A stretch of DNA of 64,000 nucleotides from JAUIET01 sp039111475 (GTDB lineage: Bacteria > Pseudomonadota > Gammaproteobacteria > Pseudomonadales > JAUIET01). The DNA lies in contig JBCCIP010000013.1 in assembly GCA_039111475.1 (NCBI GenBank), positions 57,835 to 121,834 of the forward strand, read 5' to 3'. Of this stretch, positions 53,760 to 63,101 are shown piece by piece (position 1 is the stretch's first letter; each line of letters starts with the position of its first letter). The notes under the pieces were generated by a model. That model saw nothing but the letters and a program-made list of their open reading frames with translations. It did no database searches and had not been told where the DNA came from. The translations under genes were made by a program, and so were the position numbers.

Positions 53760-54323
53760 ATGTCATATATATTGGATGCAGTGCGCAAGGCAGATCAGGA
53801 AAGGCGTGAAAATTTGGCTCCGGTGGTGCACAGTTTGGGAGCGCACTCGCACTCGAGGATGCCAGTCAAATCGCGTCTGAATGCTCACTGGCCGGCCATC
53901 ATCGCGGGCACTCTACTGGTTAATCTGGCTGGTTGGTATTGGTCGTCCAATGCTCGCTCAACATCTGATAAAGAAAGCGCAATTGCTTCGTTGGAACCGC
54001 ATGCAGAAGCCTCAGTGGAGATCAGTAATCCTCATGCTACGCCGCAAGCGGAACAGCCTTCGCTACAAATTGAACGTCTAGATAAAGTGCTATTGTGGCA
54101 AGCCCCTGTTGATGCCCAAAACGCTGTGCGTTCTCTGGACTTTTCATTCCACGTTTATGCCGACGACGCGAGCAGACGTACAATCATAATAAACGGCCAG
54201 CGCGTTGCCGAGAAAGACCAAATCAGTCAGGATTTGGCTCTCAATGAAATTACTAACAATGGCGTGGTACTGCTTTACCAGAACAGCTTACTGATCGAGG
54301 CTGACATTCTCGAGCAGTGGTGA
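53760..54323 (+). CDS. gspB: GspB/ExeB-type protein
   Basis: 187 aa. MSYILDAVRKADQERR is the N-terminal cytoplasmic signature of GspB. One membrane helix (WPAIIAGTLLVNLAGWYW) follows, then a linker and a GspC-like periplasmic domain (LDFSFHVYADDASRRTIIINGQRVAEKDQI...NNGVVLLYQNSLLIEADI). It is 18 bases after gspA, its usual partner, and its end overlaps the second gspD tail to tail by 36 bases. Confidence 0.9.
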   Translation: MSYILDAVRKADQERRENLAPVVHSLGAHSHSRMPVKSRLNAHWPAIIAGTLLVNLAGWYWSSNARSTSDKESAIASLEPHAEASVEISNPHATPQAEQPSLQIERLDKVLLWQAPVDAQNAVRSLDFSFHVYADDASRRTIIINGQRVAEKDQISQDLALNEITNNGVVLLYQNSLLIEADILEQW

Positions 54324-56150
54324 GGCCTTCTTGCCGAGCGACCTTTTTTTCTGTTCTGTCTGCTGCTTTCTGAGCTCATTAAAGCGCTCGCGGCTAAGCG
54401 ATCTGGCGGCTTGCTTATCCAGTATTCTGGGATGTACAAAGACCATAAGATTACTGCGAACACTCTCATCTGTGCTGCGCTGAAAAAGACGTCCTAGGAT
54501 TGGAATGTAACCAAGTACCGGCACTCGTTCCACGCCTTCGCGTTTGTCTTCACGGGTCAGACCACCCAGTACCAACACCTCATCATCATCTACCAATACT
54601 TTGGTTTTAATACTTCGCTTATCAAATATGAGGTCGCTGGCTACCGTGCTATTGCTTATGCTTTCTACTTGCTGAAGGATATCTAGGGTTATGGTGCCCT
54701 GTTCATTAATTTGCGGTGTTACCTTTAGACTCACACCAATATCGCGACGTTCTATCGTTGTGAAAGGGTCACTGGTTGACGACGCCTTAGAGGTTTGCTG
54801 ACCTGACACTACAGGCACGTTACTTCCCACGAGTATTTCCGCTTCTTCGTTGTCCAGAGCAACCACTGAAGGCGTTGACAACAAGTTGGCCTGATCGGTC
54901 TGAGACAGCGCATTTAGCAGCCCTCGCAGTGAGCCGTTGCGGTAGTAGCCCAATGTAAAACCCCTACCCAATACAGAGTTTTCACTCAAAATGTCGCCAT
55001 TAGCGTCTACAACACGTTCGACCTGCTCAAGCCCGAAATTGGTCGCTGCTTCAACATCACGGCCGTCAAAGTTGGTTTTCCACTGCACTCCCAACGAGTC
55101 TATCAGTTGATCGCTGACTTCAACAATAACTGCTTCCAAATGCACCTGGCGTCGTTCAACGTCAATCTCGCCGATCACTGATTTCATTTGCTCAAGTACG
55201 GGTTTTGACGCAGTGAGTACCAGCGCATTTGAAGAGATTACCGCCTGCACGCTGCTATGGGCACTGCCTGCTTGCTCAGGGCTTTGCATGCTCTCCAGTA
55301 CAGGTAACATTTCTTCGGCATTGATGAAACTGAGATAGACGACCTCAGTGCGACTGTCGCTGGTTTGATTTCGGTCAAGCTGTGTAACGAGGCTACGCAC
55401 CTGCTGTCGCATTTGCTCCGCGCCGCTAACCAACAAAGAATTGCTGCGCTGATCAATTGCCAAAGCCAGATCCTGTTTATCTTGCTGACCAAGCAAATTT
55501 CGCAACGCGCGCTCGGTTTGTTCAGCATCCGTATGGCGTAGGGAAATTATGTCTATGTCTAGCTGGCCACGTTGATCTAACCGGTCTATCAGGTTCCGCA
55601 CCTTTCGAATATTGTCCACTCGATCTGCTATCAACAAGGTATTGGTGCCTGGCAGGTGAGACAGAGTTCCATGTTCACCAAGCAACGGCTGCAACTGAGT
55701 GGCAACGGCGGCAGCATCGATTGAACGTGCCTGAAAAACGTGAACCGCTTTTTCGCCACCGGAATGACCCTCAAAGGAATCTAGCACGGCACTGTGATTT
55801 TGGCTGGATTTTGCGGAGGGCACGATGCTAACGGTATTGCCTTTAATAGCCGCACTAAAGCCATTTAGATTCAATGCTTGCAGAAAAACATCAAAAGCCT
55901 GTTCTGCGCTGAGCGATTGAGAGGAGAGAACCGTAATATTGCCTTGTACCGATGGATCTACGATAAAACTTTGACCGGTAGTTTCTGACATCCATTGAAT
56001 AACCGTGCGCACGTCGGCGTTACGCATGTTCATTGTGATGTCGGCATTCGCGCTCAGCGAGCTACTCTGCAGTGCAATAACCGCGCTCAGCACGAATCCA
56101 GACCAAAACCGAAAGCAGGCGACAACCTGCTGAAAACAAGCGCTATACAT
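54288..56150 (-). CDS. Second GspD-type secretin
   Basis: 620 aa, signal peptide (SGFVLSAVIALQSSSLSANA), N0 to N3 repeats and secretin domain. It is clearly a paralogue of the first GspD: NMRNADVRTVIQWMSETTG, VALDNEEAEILVGSNVPV, GVSLKVTPQINEQG and VLVLGGLTREDKRE match it closely, but the C-terminal tail differs and is shorter. It could serve other substrates or a later step in secretion, or be a spare. It is opposite gspB, in an overlapping convergent arrangement. Confidence 0.9.
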   Translation of the reverse strand: MYSACFQQVVACFRFWSGFVLSAVIALQSSSLSANADITMNMRNADVRTVIQWMSETTGQSFIVDPSVQGNITVLSSQSLSAEQAFDVFLQALNLNGFSAAIKGNTVSIVPSAKSSQNHSAVLDSFEGHSGGEKAVHVFQARSIDAAAVATQLQPLLGEHGTLSHLPGTNTLLIADRVDNIRKVRNLIDRLDQRGQLDIDIISLRHTDAEQTERALRNLLGQQDKQDLALAIDQRSNSLLVSGAEQMRQQVRSLVTQLDRNQTSDSRTEVVYLSFINAEEMLPVLESMQSPEQAGSAHSSVQAVISSNALVLTASKPVLEQMKSVIGEIDVERRQVHLEAVIVEVSDQLIDSLGVQWKTNFDGRDVEAATNFGLEQVERVVDANGDILSENSVLGRGFTLGYYRNGSLRGLLNALSQTDQANLLSTPSVVALDNEEAEILVGSNVPVVSGQQTSKASSTSDPFTTIERRDIGVSLKVTPQINEQGTITLDILQQVESISNSTVASDLIFDKRSIKTKVLVDDDEVLVLGGLTREDKREGVERVPVLGYIPILGRLFQRSTDESVRSNLMVFVHPRILDKQAARSLSRERFNELRKQQTEQKKRSLGKKASPLLENVSLDQ

Positions 56151-56247
56151 CTTTTACAGTTTAGCAGTGCAGCGCTAAATCACCGCCAATCGCTGCGACT
56201 AGTTGAAAAAATTTTCGATGATTACACCGCGACGGCGTAAGAGCCAA

Positions 56248-57585
56248 TTACTCCGCCGTTTCGGGCTCGTAGTCAGGGTCTGAAGCGGCCACATCTCCGG
56301 TAGAACTGCTGTCTATACCCGATGAATCAAGGTTTTCTGGGTCTTCGGACGCAGGGCTAATGACCTCGTTTTCCTCGCGTTCTATACCAATTCTGAACGC
56401 TGCAAATCCTGGCATCACCACCTGATTTAGCGCCATGCCCAATACTCGTCCTTTTTCAGGTGATTTAACTTCGTGGCGCTTGTTGGTAATCGGATCGGTG
56501 ACCGTGCCTAAAACCTCACCTGACTTAACCCGTTTGCCCAGAAACACCTCGCTGAAAAGAATACCGCCGTAATCAGCGCGAACCCAGGTGGATTCATAAA
56601 AGACAGGCTCAGGTTTACCCCAAAACCGTGCTTTCTTTAGCATATCCAGTTTATTCATTAACGTTTGTATCGCTTTCACACCATGGGCAACTTCTTTGTC
56701 TTGTAAGCGCATGGGTTCGCCTGCTTCCAGTGTGACCGTGGGAATGCCGTGCATATTGGCCGCGTAGCGCAGCGTACCCTTCGCTCCACCGGAATGCAGA
56801 ACCGATGTGGAACCAAATCCTTGGGATAGCTCAACTACTGAGCTATTGAGTAAGTCTGCTCTAATTTGTGGAAGATTGGTTCTGTGAAATGAGCCTGTAT
56901 GAAGGTCAACCAGGTAACTGCACTGCTCTATGATTTCACTAAAAAATGAATACGCGATCCGAGACGCCAGGCTGCCGTCCGGATTACCCGGAAAATATCG
57001 ATTCAGATCGCGCCGGTCTGTCAGATAGCGGGAATTTCTGCGAAATCCCTGAAGATTAACGATTGGCACGCCGATAACCGTGCCCGTGAGCTTTTCCGGC
57101 TCGATATCATACATAACACGCCGGACTATCTCTATGCCATTCAATTCGTCGCCGTGTATCGCTGCTGTTAAGCAGAGAACCGGACCCTGTCTAGTGCCAT
57201 TAACCACCAGAACCGGCGTTGAGCCCGCAATACCCTCGAAAGATTGGCTTGGTGTCCATGACATGCGCGTTGCAGTGCGTGGCGGAACTTCTTTCCCCAG
57301 CAATACAAATGGTACGCCGTCGTCGTAATACTCTTCAGCCGGGGTTTGTGCCTCCGTGGTCGTCGTTTTGTCCTGAGCAGTCAGATCAGCTGAATCGACC
57401 GTCGCTTCCGGCAATTTTTCGATCGGCTTCTCGAGATCTATATTCTCAGCCTTCTCCAATGGCTTCTCACTGCCACTGGCCGGAACGTCACTCGTAGCTT
57501 CTTCATCTGCATGCAAATGTCCGCTAAAGCCAACAAAAAAAGTGATGCAGAGGGCTAATGCTGTGAAACCCTTCATTGTGGACAT
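56248..57585 (-). CDS. Exported aspartoacylase/succinylglutamate desuccinylase-like zinc hydrolase
   Basis: 445 aa with a signal peptide (FTALALCITFFVGFSGHLHA). After a polar Glu- and Thr-rich linker (about 28-90) comes a zinc-carboxypeptidase fold of the AstE/AspA family (M14): AAIHGDELNG supplies His and Glu ligands, DLHTG the second His, and TLEAGEP the catalytic Glu. VKSPEKGRVLGM near the end is a lipoyl-like beta barrel seen in this group. The substrate is unknown, probably an N-acylated amino acid or peptide in the periplasm. The acidic C-terminus is low in complexity. Confidence 0.85.
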   Translation of the reverse strand: MSTMKGFTALALCITFFVGFSGHLHADEEATSDVPASGSEKPLEKAENIDLEKPIEKLPEATVDSADLTAQDKTTTTEAQTPAEEYYDDGVPFVLLGKEVPPRTATRMSWTPSQSFEGIAGSTPVLVVNGTRQGPVLCLTAAIHGDELNGIEIVRRVMYDIEPEKLTGTVIGVPIVNLQGFRRNSRYLTDRRDLNRYFPGNPDGSLASRIAYSFFSEIIEQCSYLVDLHTGSFHRTNLPQIRADLLNSSVVELSQGFGSTSVLHSGGAKGTLRYAANMHGIPTVTLEAGEPMRLQDKEVAHGVKAIQTLMNKLDMLKKARFWGKPEPVFYESTWVRADYGGILFSEVFLGKRVKSGEVLGTVTDPITNKRHEVKSPEKGRVLGMALNQVVMPGFAAFRIGIEREENEVISPASEDPENLDSSGIDSSSTGDVAASDPDYEPETAE

Positions 57586-57898
57586 TCCCCGATCCTGGTC
57601 TTATTGACAGCGAGTCGTAGGTGCTTAACGCACTATCAAATGTTTATAGTAAATCTAGCTATGCATGCTAAAGCATTGAACTATAACATGCTTGTCTTCC
57701 CTGAATGCCACAAAGCGGGGCATCGCAAAGCGGTAGAGAATGGAAACCGCAAATCTGTTCAATTCATAATCAACTATAGCTCAGGCAGTCGTTTCGCCAA
57801 CTTTGTTCACTGCGAAAGCGACACCCGTCACACTATCTGTGTGGCGAGCCCTGTGTTATAAATTCCTGCACAGATTTGACTGATTTGCCGGAGACACT
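57586..57898. other. Intergenic region between the zinc hydrolase and ggt
   Basis: 313 bases with the divergent promoters. CGTCACAC-TATCT-GTGTGGCG (about 57826-57846) is a hairpin with a short loop and no T-run. The motif CAAAGCGG occurs twice near 57713 and 57727. TATAAA at 57857-57862 is a possible ggt -10. A TTG-started open frame of 85 codons has no ribosome site and looks non-coding. Confidence 0.4.
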
Positions 57899-59659
57899 GT
57901 GCTGTTAAGAACTATGCCCGTTTGGACGCTGTTGATAATTACTTTGCTTGTTTCTCCACCTCTTCTTCTGGCAGAAACCAAGGACCATACAGGCCCTATC
58001 ATCAACTTTGGCAACCGCTTTCTGCCTGACAGTTACAAGCATGGCGTTGTGGTGGCCGCTGAAAAGCTGGCCGCTGACGTCGGTGTTGAAATTATGCGGC
58101 AGGGTGGAAATGCAATTGACGCCGCGGTTGCGACCGGTTTTGCGCTGGCAGTTACCTATCCAACGGCCGGAAATCTCGCCGGTGGCGGTTTCATGCTTAT
58201 CCACAAAGATGGCATGCAGCATTTTATTGACTATCGAGAAACCGCGCCTCGAGCTGCATTCCGGAACATGTATCTTGATGAGAACGGCGAGGTTGATCGA
58301 GCCCGATACTACGCAAGCCGTCAAAGCGCTGGCGTACCGGGTACCGTGGCTGGCCTGATTCATGCGTTGGAGAGATATGGAACAATGCAGCTGGACGATG
58401 TGATTGAACCTGCTATCAAATTGGCGCAAAAAGGGTTTGAAGTCAACTATGCGCTTGCCGGTGGCATCAGTCGCCGCGGCTCATACGCTCCATGGACTGA
58501 TGCGGAAGCCAGGCGTGTCTATTTTAGAAAAGACGGCAGCAATTTACAGCCAGGCGACTGGTTCGAGCAACATGACCTGGCATGGACTCTTAAACAGATT
58601 AAAAAGAATGGCCGCAGCGCTTTTTATGAAGGTAAGGTGGCCAAGCGACTTGTTGCGGATATGGCAGCTAACGATGGCTTAATCACTCTCGAAGATCTTG
58701 CTGATTACCAAGTCCAAGAGAGAACGCCAGTTCGAGGTCGTTTTCTTGATTTCGAAGTACTTTCCGCACCACCACCTTCCAGTGGTGGAGTGCATATCCT
58801 TCAGATGCTCAACATCATGGAAAATTTCGAGTTGCAGGAAATGGGGCATAACAGCGCCGACTATATCCACCATCTAGCCGAATCAATGAAATTTGCCTAT
58901 GCAGACCGTAGTCAGTATCTGGGTGATCCCGATTACTTTAACGTGCCGGTTGCTGAGCTGACATCTAAAACCTACGCGCGCAAAATTGCGGCTGCGATTA
59001 AACCGGATGTTGTCATACCTTCTGAGAAAGTACGTCCTGGCGATTTGTTGCCTAGTGAGAGTCAGGACACAACGCATTACAGTGTGGTAGACCGTCACGG
59101 CAATGTCGTCAGCAATACCTATACGCTGAACTTTAGTTTTGGTTCCGGCATTGTGGCGAAGGGAACAGGAATGTTGCTGAACAACGAAATGGCTGATTTT
59201 TCTGCACGACCGGGGCACGCCAACCCATTCGGTTTGCTTGGCGGAACAGCAAACGCGATTGAACCTGGTAAGCGTCCATTATCGTCAATGAGTCCAACTA
59301 TCGTATTCAAGAATGACAAGCCCTGGCTGGTTACTGGTAGCCCGGGAGGCAGTCTGATAATTACGTCAGTGTTGCAGGTGATACTGAATGCGACCGTGTT
59401 CGGCGATAACGTTGCCACGGCGGCGGCATTACCGCGTGTGCATCACCAGTGGATGCCTGACAAACTACGAGTCGAGAGCGGAGTTAGTCCAGATACACTT
59501 ACCTTGCTGGGTCTTAAAGGGCACACCCTGGACCAGAGCACGCGCACCCTTGGGCGAACTCAATCGATAATGATTGATCCTGAATTTGTAAACGGTGGCG
59601 GTTATGTGCATGGGGCAAGTGATACGAGAAGACCAATGGGTGCTGCTAGCGGGTACTAA
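57899..59659 (+). CDS. ggt: Gamma-glutamyltranspeptidase
   Basis: Periplasmic N-terminal nucleophile hydrolase that cleaves glutathione and other gamma-glutamyl compounds. 586 aa from a GTG at 57899, five bases after GGAG. A signal peptide (WTLLIITLLVSPPLLLA) is present. The nucleophile and autocleavage Thr391 in DTTHYSVVD has the same number as in E. coli. Further markers: QGGNAIDAAVATGFALAVTYP, GGGFMLIHKDG, YTLNFSFGSGIVA and PTIVFKNDKPWLVTGSPGGS. The precursor should split into about 390 and 195 residues. Confidence 0.95.
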   Translation: MLLRTMPVWTLLIITLLVSPPLLLAETKDHTGPIINFGNRFLPDSYKHGVVVAAEKLAADVGVEIMRQGGNAIDAAVATGFALAVTYPTAGNLAGGGFMLIHKDGMQHFIDYRETAPRAAFRNMYLDENGEVDRARYYASRQSAGVPGTVAGLIHALERYGTMQLDDVIEPAIKLAQKGFEVNYALAGGISRRGSYAPWTDAEARRVYFRKDGSNLQPGDWFEQHDLAWTLKQIKKNGRSAFYEGKVAKRLVADMAANDGLITLEDLADYQVQERTPVRGRFLDFEVLSAPPPSSGGVHILQMLNIMENFELQEMGHNSADYIHHLAESMKFAYADRSQYLGDPDYFNVPVAELTSKTYARKIAAAIKPDVVIPSEKVRPGDLLPSESQDTTHYSVVDRHGNVVSNTYTLNFSFGSGIVAKGTGMLLNNEMADFSARPGHANPFGLLGGTANAIEPGKRPLSSMSPTIVFKNDKPWLVTGSPGGSLIITSVLQVILNATVFGDNVATAAALPRVHHQWMPDKLRVESGVSPDTLTLLGLKGHTLDQSTRTLGRTQSIMIDPEFVNGGGYVHGASDTRRPMGAASGY

Positions 59660-59667
59660 GGGCCGGC

Positions 59668-60888
59668 TTACTCCGGGACATGCCGAGTAGTGCTTTTTGC
59701 GACATACTTGTCAAGCATACGCAGTTTCGGGCTGATCACATAGAACACAATAACGACGCTACAAAGAGTTAGTGATGCAATTAAAATAGCAGTTTGCACA
59801 CCGAGCTCACTGGCTAAATACGCCAATGGAACAACACCTAATGGCATTAGGCCAAACGTCATAAGCATTATGGCAGAGACCCGTCCTCGATATTGATCCT
59901 CTACAAGCAGCTGGGTGCAGGTGTTGTTAAGTGTTTGACCAGCACTTGCGCAGACATTGGCGACAACCAGCGGCAGCAGCGCTAGTAAAAAGCTGGGAGT
60001 CAAAGCGAATCCGGCGAGGAACACGCCAAATAAAAATGTAGTCATGACCATTAGCCTGGTACGCTTGATGTCTTCTCCTCGCTGCGCCATCCAGACAGAA
60101 CCGATAACCCCACCAAGCCCTGCTGCAGCCATCAGAATACCAAGCCCACGCTCACCTACTTGCCATACTTCGTCCGCGAAAACCACTAGTAAATTCTGGA
60201 AGGGCATGGCTAAAAACATAGGGAGCATGCCAAACAACAAGCAGGCGGCAAGTTCCTTGCGCTCGAACACATAGCGGAAGCCCAACACAATATCGGTTGT
60301 AAATTTCTTCCTAACTGTTTGAACCACCGTATAGCGTTTAACGCCAAACAAAAACAGCAAGGCCACGGAGTGCAGCGTTACTGCGATAAAATACGCGCCG
60401 GTGATGCTCCAGATGTCGATCGTGAAGCCCATTATCACTGGTCCGGCCACACGCGAAACATTCATTACCGCTCCAGACAGGGCAGTGGCGTTGCCCAGCC
60501 GGTGAGCCCCGACGATATTGAACACCATTGCAGTTCGAGCCGGCATACTGAAAGGCAACACCGCTCCACCAACTGCGCCCGCGGCCAGTATGTGCCAAAA
60601 CTCCAAGCTGCCACGCAACAGCTGAATGAGTATGCTGGCTTCAGTACATACTATGGTTGCTTGTCCGATCAGCGCGAGTAGGCGACGTTCTGAGCGATCA
60701 CTGATGGCGCCTCCAAAAAAAGAAAACACCAGCATGGGGATGGCAAACGCTATATTGACGTAGGCTAGCGCCATTTCATCAGCGGTCAGCTCCCATGCAA
60801 GGTAAGTACGCGAGAGGATTTGACCTTGCAACGCAAGAAAGAAGGCCAGGTTACTGCCCAGCAGCCAACGAAACTGCCGCTCTTCCAT
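59668..60888 (-). CDS. MFS transporter
   Basis: 406 aa from the ATG at 60888, about 12 membrane helices in two halves. Start is uncertain: the frame runs further up and FAWPRSLAAMEERQFRWLL just before or at this Met resembles the usual cytoplasmic lead of MFS drug transporters. Signature: FFGGAISDRSERRLLALIGQ between helices 2 and 3; QLLVEDQYRGRVSAIMLM in the second half. The family is near 'enterobactin exporter/tetracycline-like' MFS; substrate unknown. Convergent with ggt, eight bases apart. Confidence 0.82.
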   Translation of the reverse strand: MEERQFRWLLGSNLAFFLALQGQILSRTYLAWELTADEMALAYVNIAFAIPMLVFSFFGGAISDRSERRLLALIGQATIVCTEASILIQLLRGSLEFWHILAAGAVGGAVLPFSMPARTAMVFNIVGAHRLGNATALSGAVMNVSRVAGPVIMGFTIDIWSITGAYFIAVTLHSVALLFLFGVKRYTVVQTVRKKFTTDIVLGFRYVFERKELAACLLFGMLPMFLAMPFQNLLVVFADEVWQVGERGLGILMAAAGLGGVIGSVWMAQRGEDIKRTRLMVMTTFLFGVFLAGFALTPSFLLALLPLVVANVCASAGQTLNNTCTQLLVEDQYRGRVSAIMLMTFGLMPLGVVPLAYLASELGVQTAILIASLTLCSVVIVFYVISPKLRMLDKYVAKSTTRHVPE

Positions 60889-61101
60889 GGCCGCCAGAGA
60901 GCGAGGCCAAGCGAAAAGCGTGTTTTTATTGCGTTGGGTGTTGATTGTATGGTTCAGCCGTACCGCGCATGGATAACAATAAAGAGTACCGACACAGCGA
61001 TTTCGAGTTGGATCACTGTAAAGACAGTAAATAAAGCAGCTGCCAAAGTCACGCAAAAAACAGGATAATAGTTGGCACTGCCAAATACATTGAGTTCTTG
61101 T

Positions 61102-61590
61102 ATGCAACGAATGACGACCATCGAAATACGCAAGCAATACTTGCACTTCTCAGCCGCCCATTTCACGATATTTTCCGCGACGGAAAGAGAGCGGTTGCAT
61201 GGGCACAACTGGCGAGTATCGGCGTCTATCACCGGCCCTGTGCAATATGATGGTTTGTGTTTTGACTACGCTGTCTACAAGGAACTTCTAAAAAAACTAT
61301 GCGCGCAATACGATGAATATACCTTACTTCCCGAATTCTCGCCGTTTCTGACGATAGAAGACCAGGGCGACTCCATTTTGGCGACACACAATGAAGTGAC
61401 GATGAGTTTCCTGAAAACCGACGCATTGATCCTGCCCGTTCGTAACATCACAATTGAGGAGCTAAGTGATTACCTGCTGAAACAAATGCTGAAGTCAAAA
61501 GACACATTAGACAAACATGAAATCTCCAACATTGTTTTAGGTGTTTCCTCAGGCCCAGATCAGTGGGCTTACAGTGAATGGCAGCGTTAG
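61102..61590 (+). CDS. PTPS/QueD-like protein with divergent active site
   Basis: 162 aa from the ATG at 61102; an ATG nine bases later is close and the frame opens at a TTG at 61072. The T-fold pterin-binding core is present with three zinc His (FSAAH and LHGHNW). However the stretch before HGH (SATERERLHGH) lacks the catalytic Cys of QueD and of eukaryotic PTPS, and the usual D-H of LDHxxLN reads YDEYTLL. So standard 6-carboxy- or 6-pyruvoyl-tetrahydropterin chemistry is doubtful. It starts a coupled trio with a transporter and an SDR. Confidence 0.75.
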   Translation: MQRMTTIEIRKQYLHFSAAHFTIFSATERERLHGHNWRVSASITGPVQYDGLCFDYAVYKELLKKLCAQYDEYTLLPEFSPFLTIEDQGDSILATHNEVTMSFLKTDALILPVRNITIEELSDYLLKQMLKSKDTLDKHEISNIVLGVSSGPDQWAYSEWQR

Positions 61591-61603
61591 TGTGGAGAAT
61601 AGG

Positions 61604-62398
61604 GTGCAACACTACGAGTTAACGGCCGCCAGCGACTCTGAACTCCAGGAACGACGTGAACGCGTCTATATAGTGCTAGCCGGGTTTTTTCTTAGCGCAA
61701 TGACCTTGCTGAATGTGATTGGCATTACCCGTTTTGTCGACCTAGGGCCAATGACCGTTGCGGTGGGCGTGTTGCCATACCCACTGACATTCCTTTGCAC
61801 TGACTTAATCAGCGAATTGTATGGCCGCAGCCGGGCTAATTTCCTTGTAACAGTGGGTCTGGTTCTCAATCTATTTATTCTAGGCGTACTCACCATTGCC
61901 AATTTGTTGCCAGCCGCCCCGATAGTCGAACAACCACCGTGGCAGGTATTGCAGATTGATGGCCAATTGTCACTGCCTAATGGCGATGTATTGAGCGGAA
62001 GTGTCGAACTGTTTCAAATTCTGTATGCCTGCACCGCCGGCGCTGTTGCGGCTTCCATGTTTGCCTACATAGCAGCTCAGTACCTGGATGTTCGGCTGTT
62101 TCATTTCTGGAAGCGAGTAACCAAGGGAAAACACCTTTGGTTGAGAAATAACTTCAGTACGTTGATCAGTCAAGCAGTAGATTCAATAATGGTGATAGGC
62201 ATTACTTTTGGCGCTGTTTTTCTGGCGGGTGAGATGGCCCTGGCAACCATTTTAGTTCTGATGGCGAGCAACTATGTATTCAAGATGTTGGTGGCACTAA
62301 TTGACACGCTGCCATTTTACATCCTCACTAACAAGCTTCGTAAGTATCTCGCGATCGATTCGCAGGCTGGCTTACATTCTTCTACTGGAGCCTTATGA
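61604..62398 (+). CDS. Queuosine precursor transporter-like membrane protein (YhhQ/QPTR, VUT family)
   Basis: 264 aa from a GTG at 61604 with GGAG six bases upstream (a GTG at 61592 is possible). About six membrane helices. GVLPYPLTFLCTDLISELYGRSRAN is the DUF165/VUT signature, and FWKRVTKGKHLWLRNNFSTLISQAVDSIMVIGITFG is the second. In E. coli the YhhQ family takes up preQ0 and preQ1. It overlaps the SDR start by four bases (ATGA). Here it may move a pterin or deazapurine. Confidence 0.87.
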   Translation: MQHYELTAASDSELQERRERVYIVLAGFFLSAMTLLNVIGITRFVDLGPMTVAVGVLPYPLTFLCTDLISELYGRSRANFLVTVGLVLNLFILGVLTIANLLPAAPIVEQPPWQVLQIDGQLSLPNGDVLSGSVELFQILYACTAGAVAASMFAYIAAQYLDVRLFHFWKRVTKGKHLWLRNNFSTLISQAVDSIMVIGITFGAVFLAGEMALATILVLMASNYVFKMLVALIDTLPFYILTNKLRKYLAIDSQAGLHSSTGAL

Positions 62399-63099
62399 AC
62401 AAATACGCGGTAATTACGGGGGCCAGTAAAGGCATTGGCAAAGCGACGGCAGAGTTGCTGATAAGTGGCGGTTATCAGGTCATCAACATTTCGCGTGGTG
62501 AATGCAATGTTGCGGGCGTGCTGAATCTCGCTATCGATATGACCGTGGCTAACTGGGTGCAAGAATCAGGCGACGCGCTGCTGAAGATGATTGGTCAACC
62601 GGACGAACTCGTGATTGTTCATAATGCCGCTGTATTGCTCAAGGACACCGTAGAGACTGTGACTGTTGAGCAATTTCAAGAAGTGCTGATGCTGAATGTC
62701 ACCGCTCCTGCAGTATTAACCGGCTTACTTAGACCCGTGATGGGCGTGGGCAGTTCAGTACTGTTTGTCTCTTCAACACTCGGCCATAAAGCGGTTGCCA
62801 ATAGTTGCACCTATGTTACTTCAAAGCATGCGTTGATCGGTTTGATGCGGTCTACGTGTCAGGATTTGGCTGGTACAGGCGTTCATACAGCGGCCATTTG
62901 TCCAGGATTTACAGATACCGAAATGCTGCGCAGCCATATAGGTACTGACCCTGCCGTGGAACAAAGCATTGCCTCGACCATTGCAATGGGGCGGCTGATC
63001 GAACCGTATGAGATTGCCAAGGTAATAGTGTTTTGCGCCCAAAATCCGGTGGTTAATGGCGCGATCATCGACGCTAATCTTGGACAAATAGAGCAGTAG
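62395..63099 (+). CDS. Short-chain dehydrogenase/reductase (SDR)
   Basis: 234 aa classical SDR. TGASKGIG near residue 9-16 binds NAD(P); HNAA, then Ser (FVSSTLG), Tyr-x3-Lys (YVTSKHALIG) form the active site; CPGFTDTEM follows. The ATG overlaps the transporter stop by ATGA. Next to a PTPS-like protein it could be a pterin reductase of the sepiapterin or FolM type, but SDR substrates cannot be read from sequence. Confidence 0.85.
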   Translation: MNKYAVITGASKGIGKATAELLISGGYQVINISRGECNVAGVLNLAIDMTVANWVQESGDALLKMIGQPDELVIVHNAAVLLKDTVETVTVEQFQEVLMLNVTAPAVLTGLLRPVMGVGSSVLFVSSTLGHKAVANSCTYVTSKHALIGLMRSTCQDLAGTGVHTAAICPGFTDTEMLRSHIGTDPAVEQSIASTIAMGRLIEPYEIAKVIVFCAQNPVVNGAIIDANLGQIEQ

Positions 63100-63101
63100 T
63101 T

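Noticed and set aside
57604..57861. 85-codon ORF between the zinc hydrolase and ggt
   Set aside because: TTG start, no Shine-Dalgarno, composition unlike neighbouring proteins.
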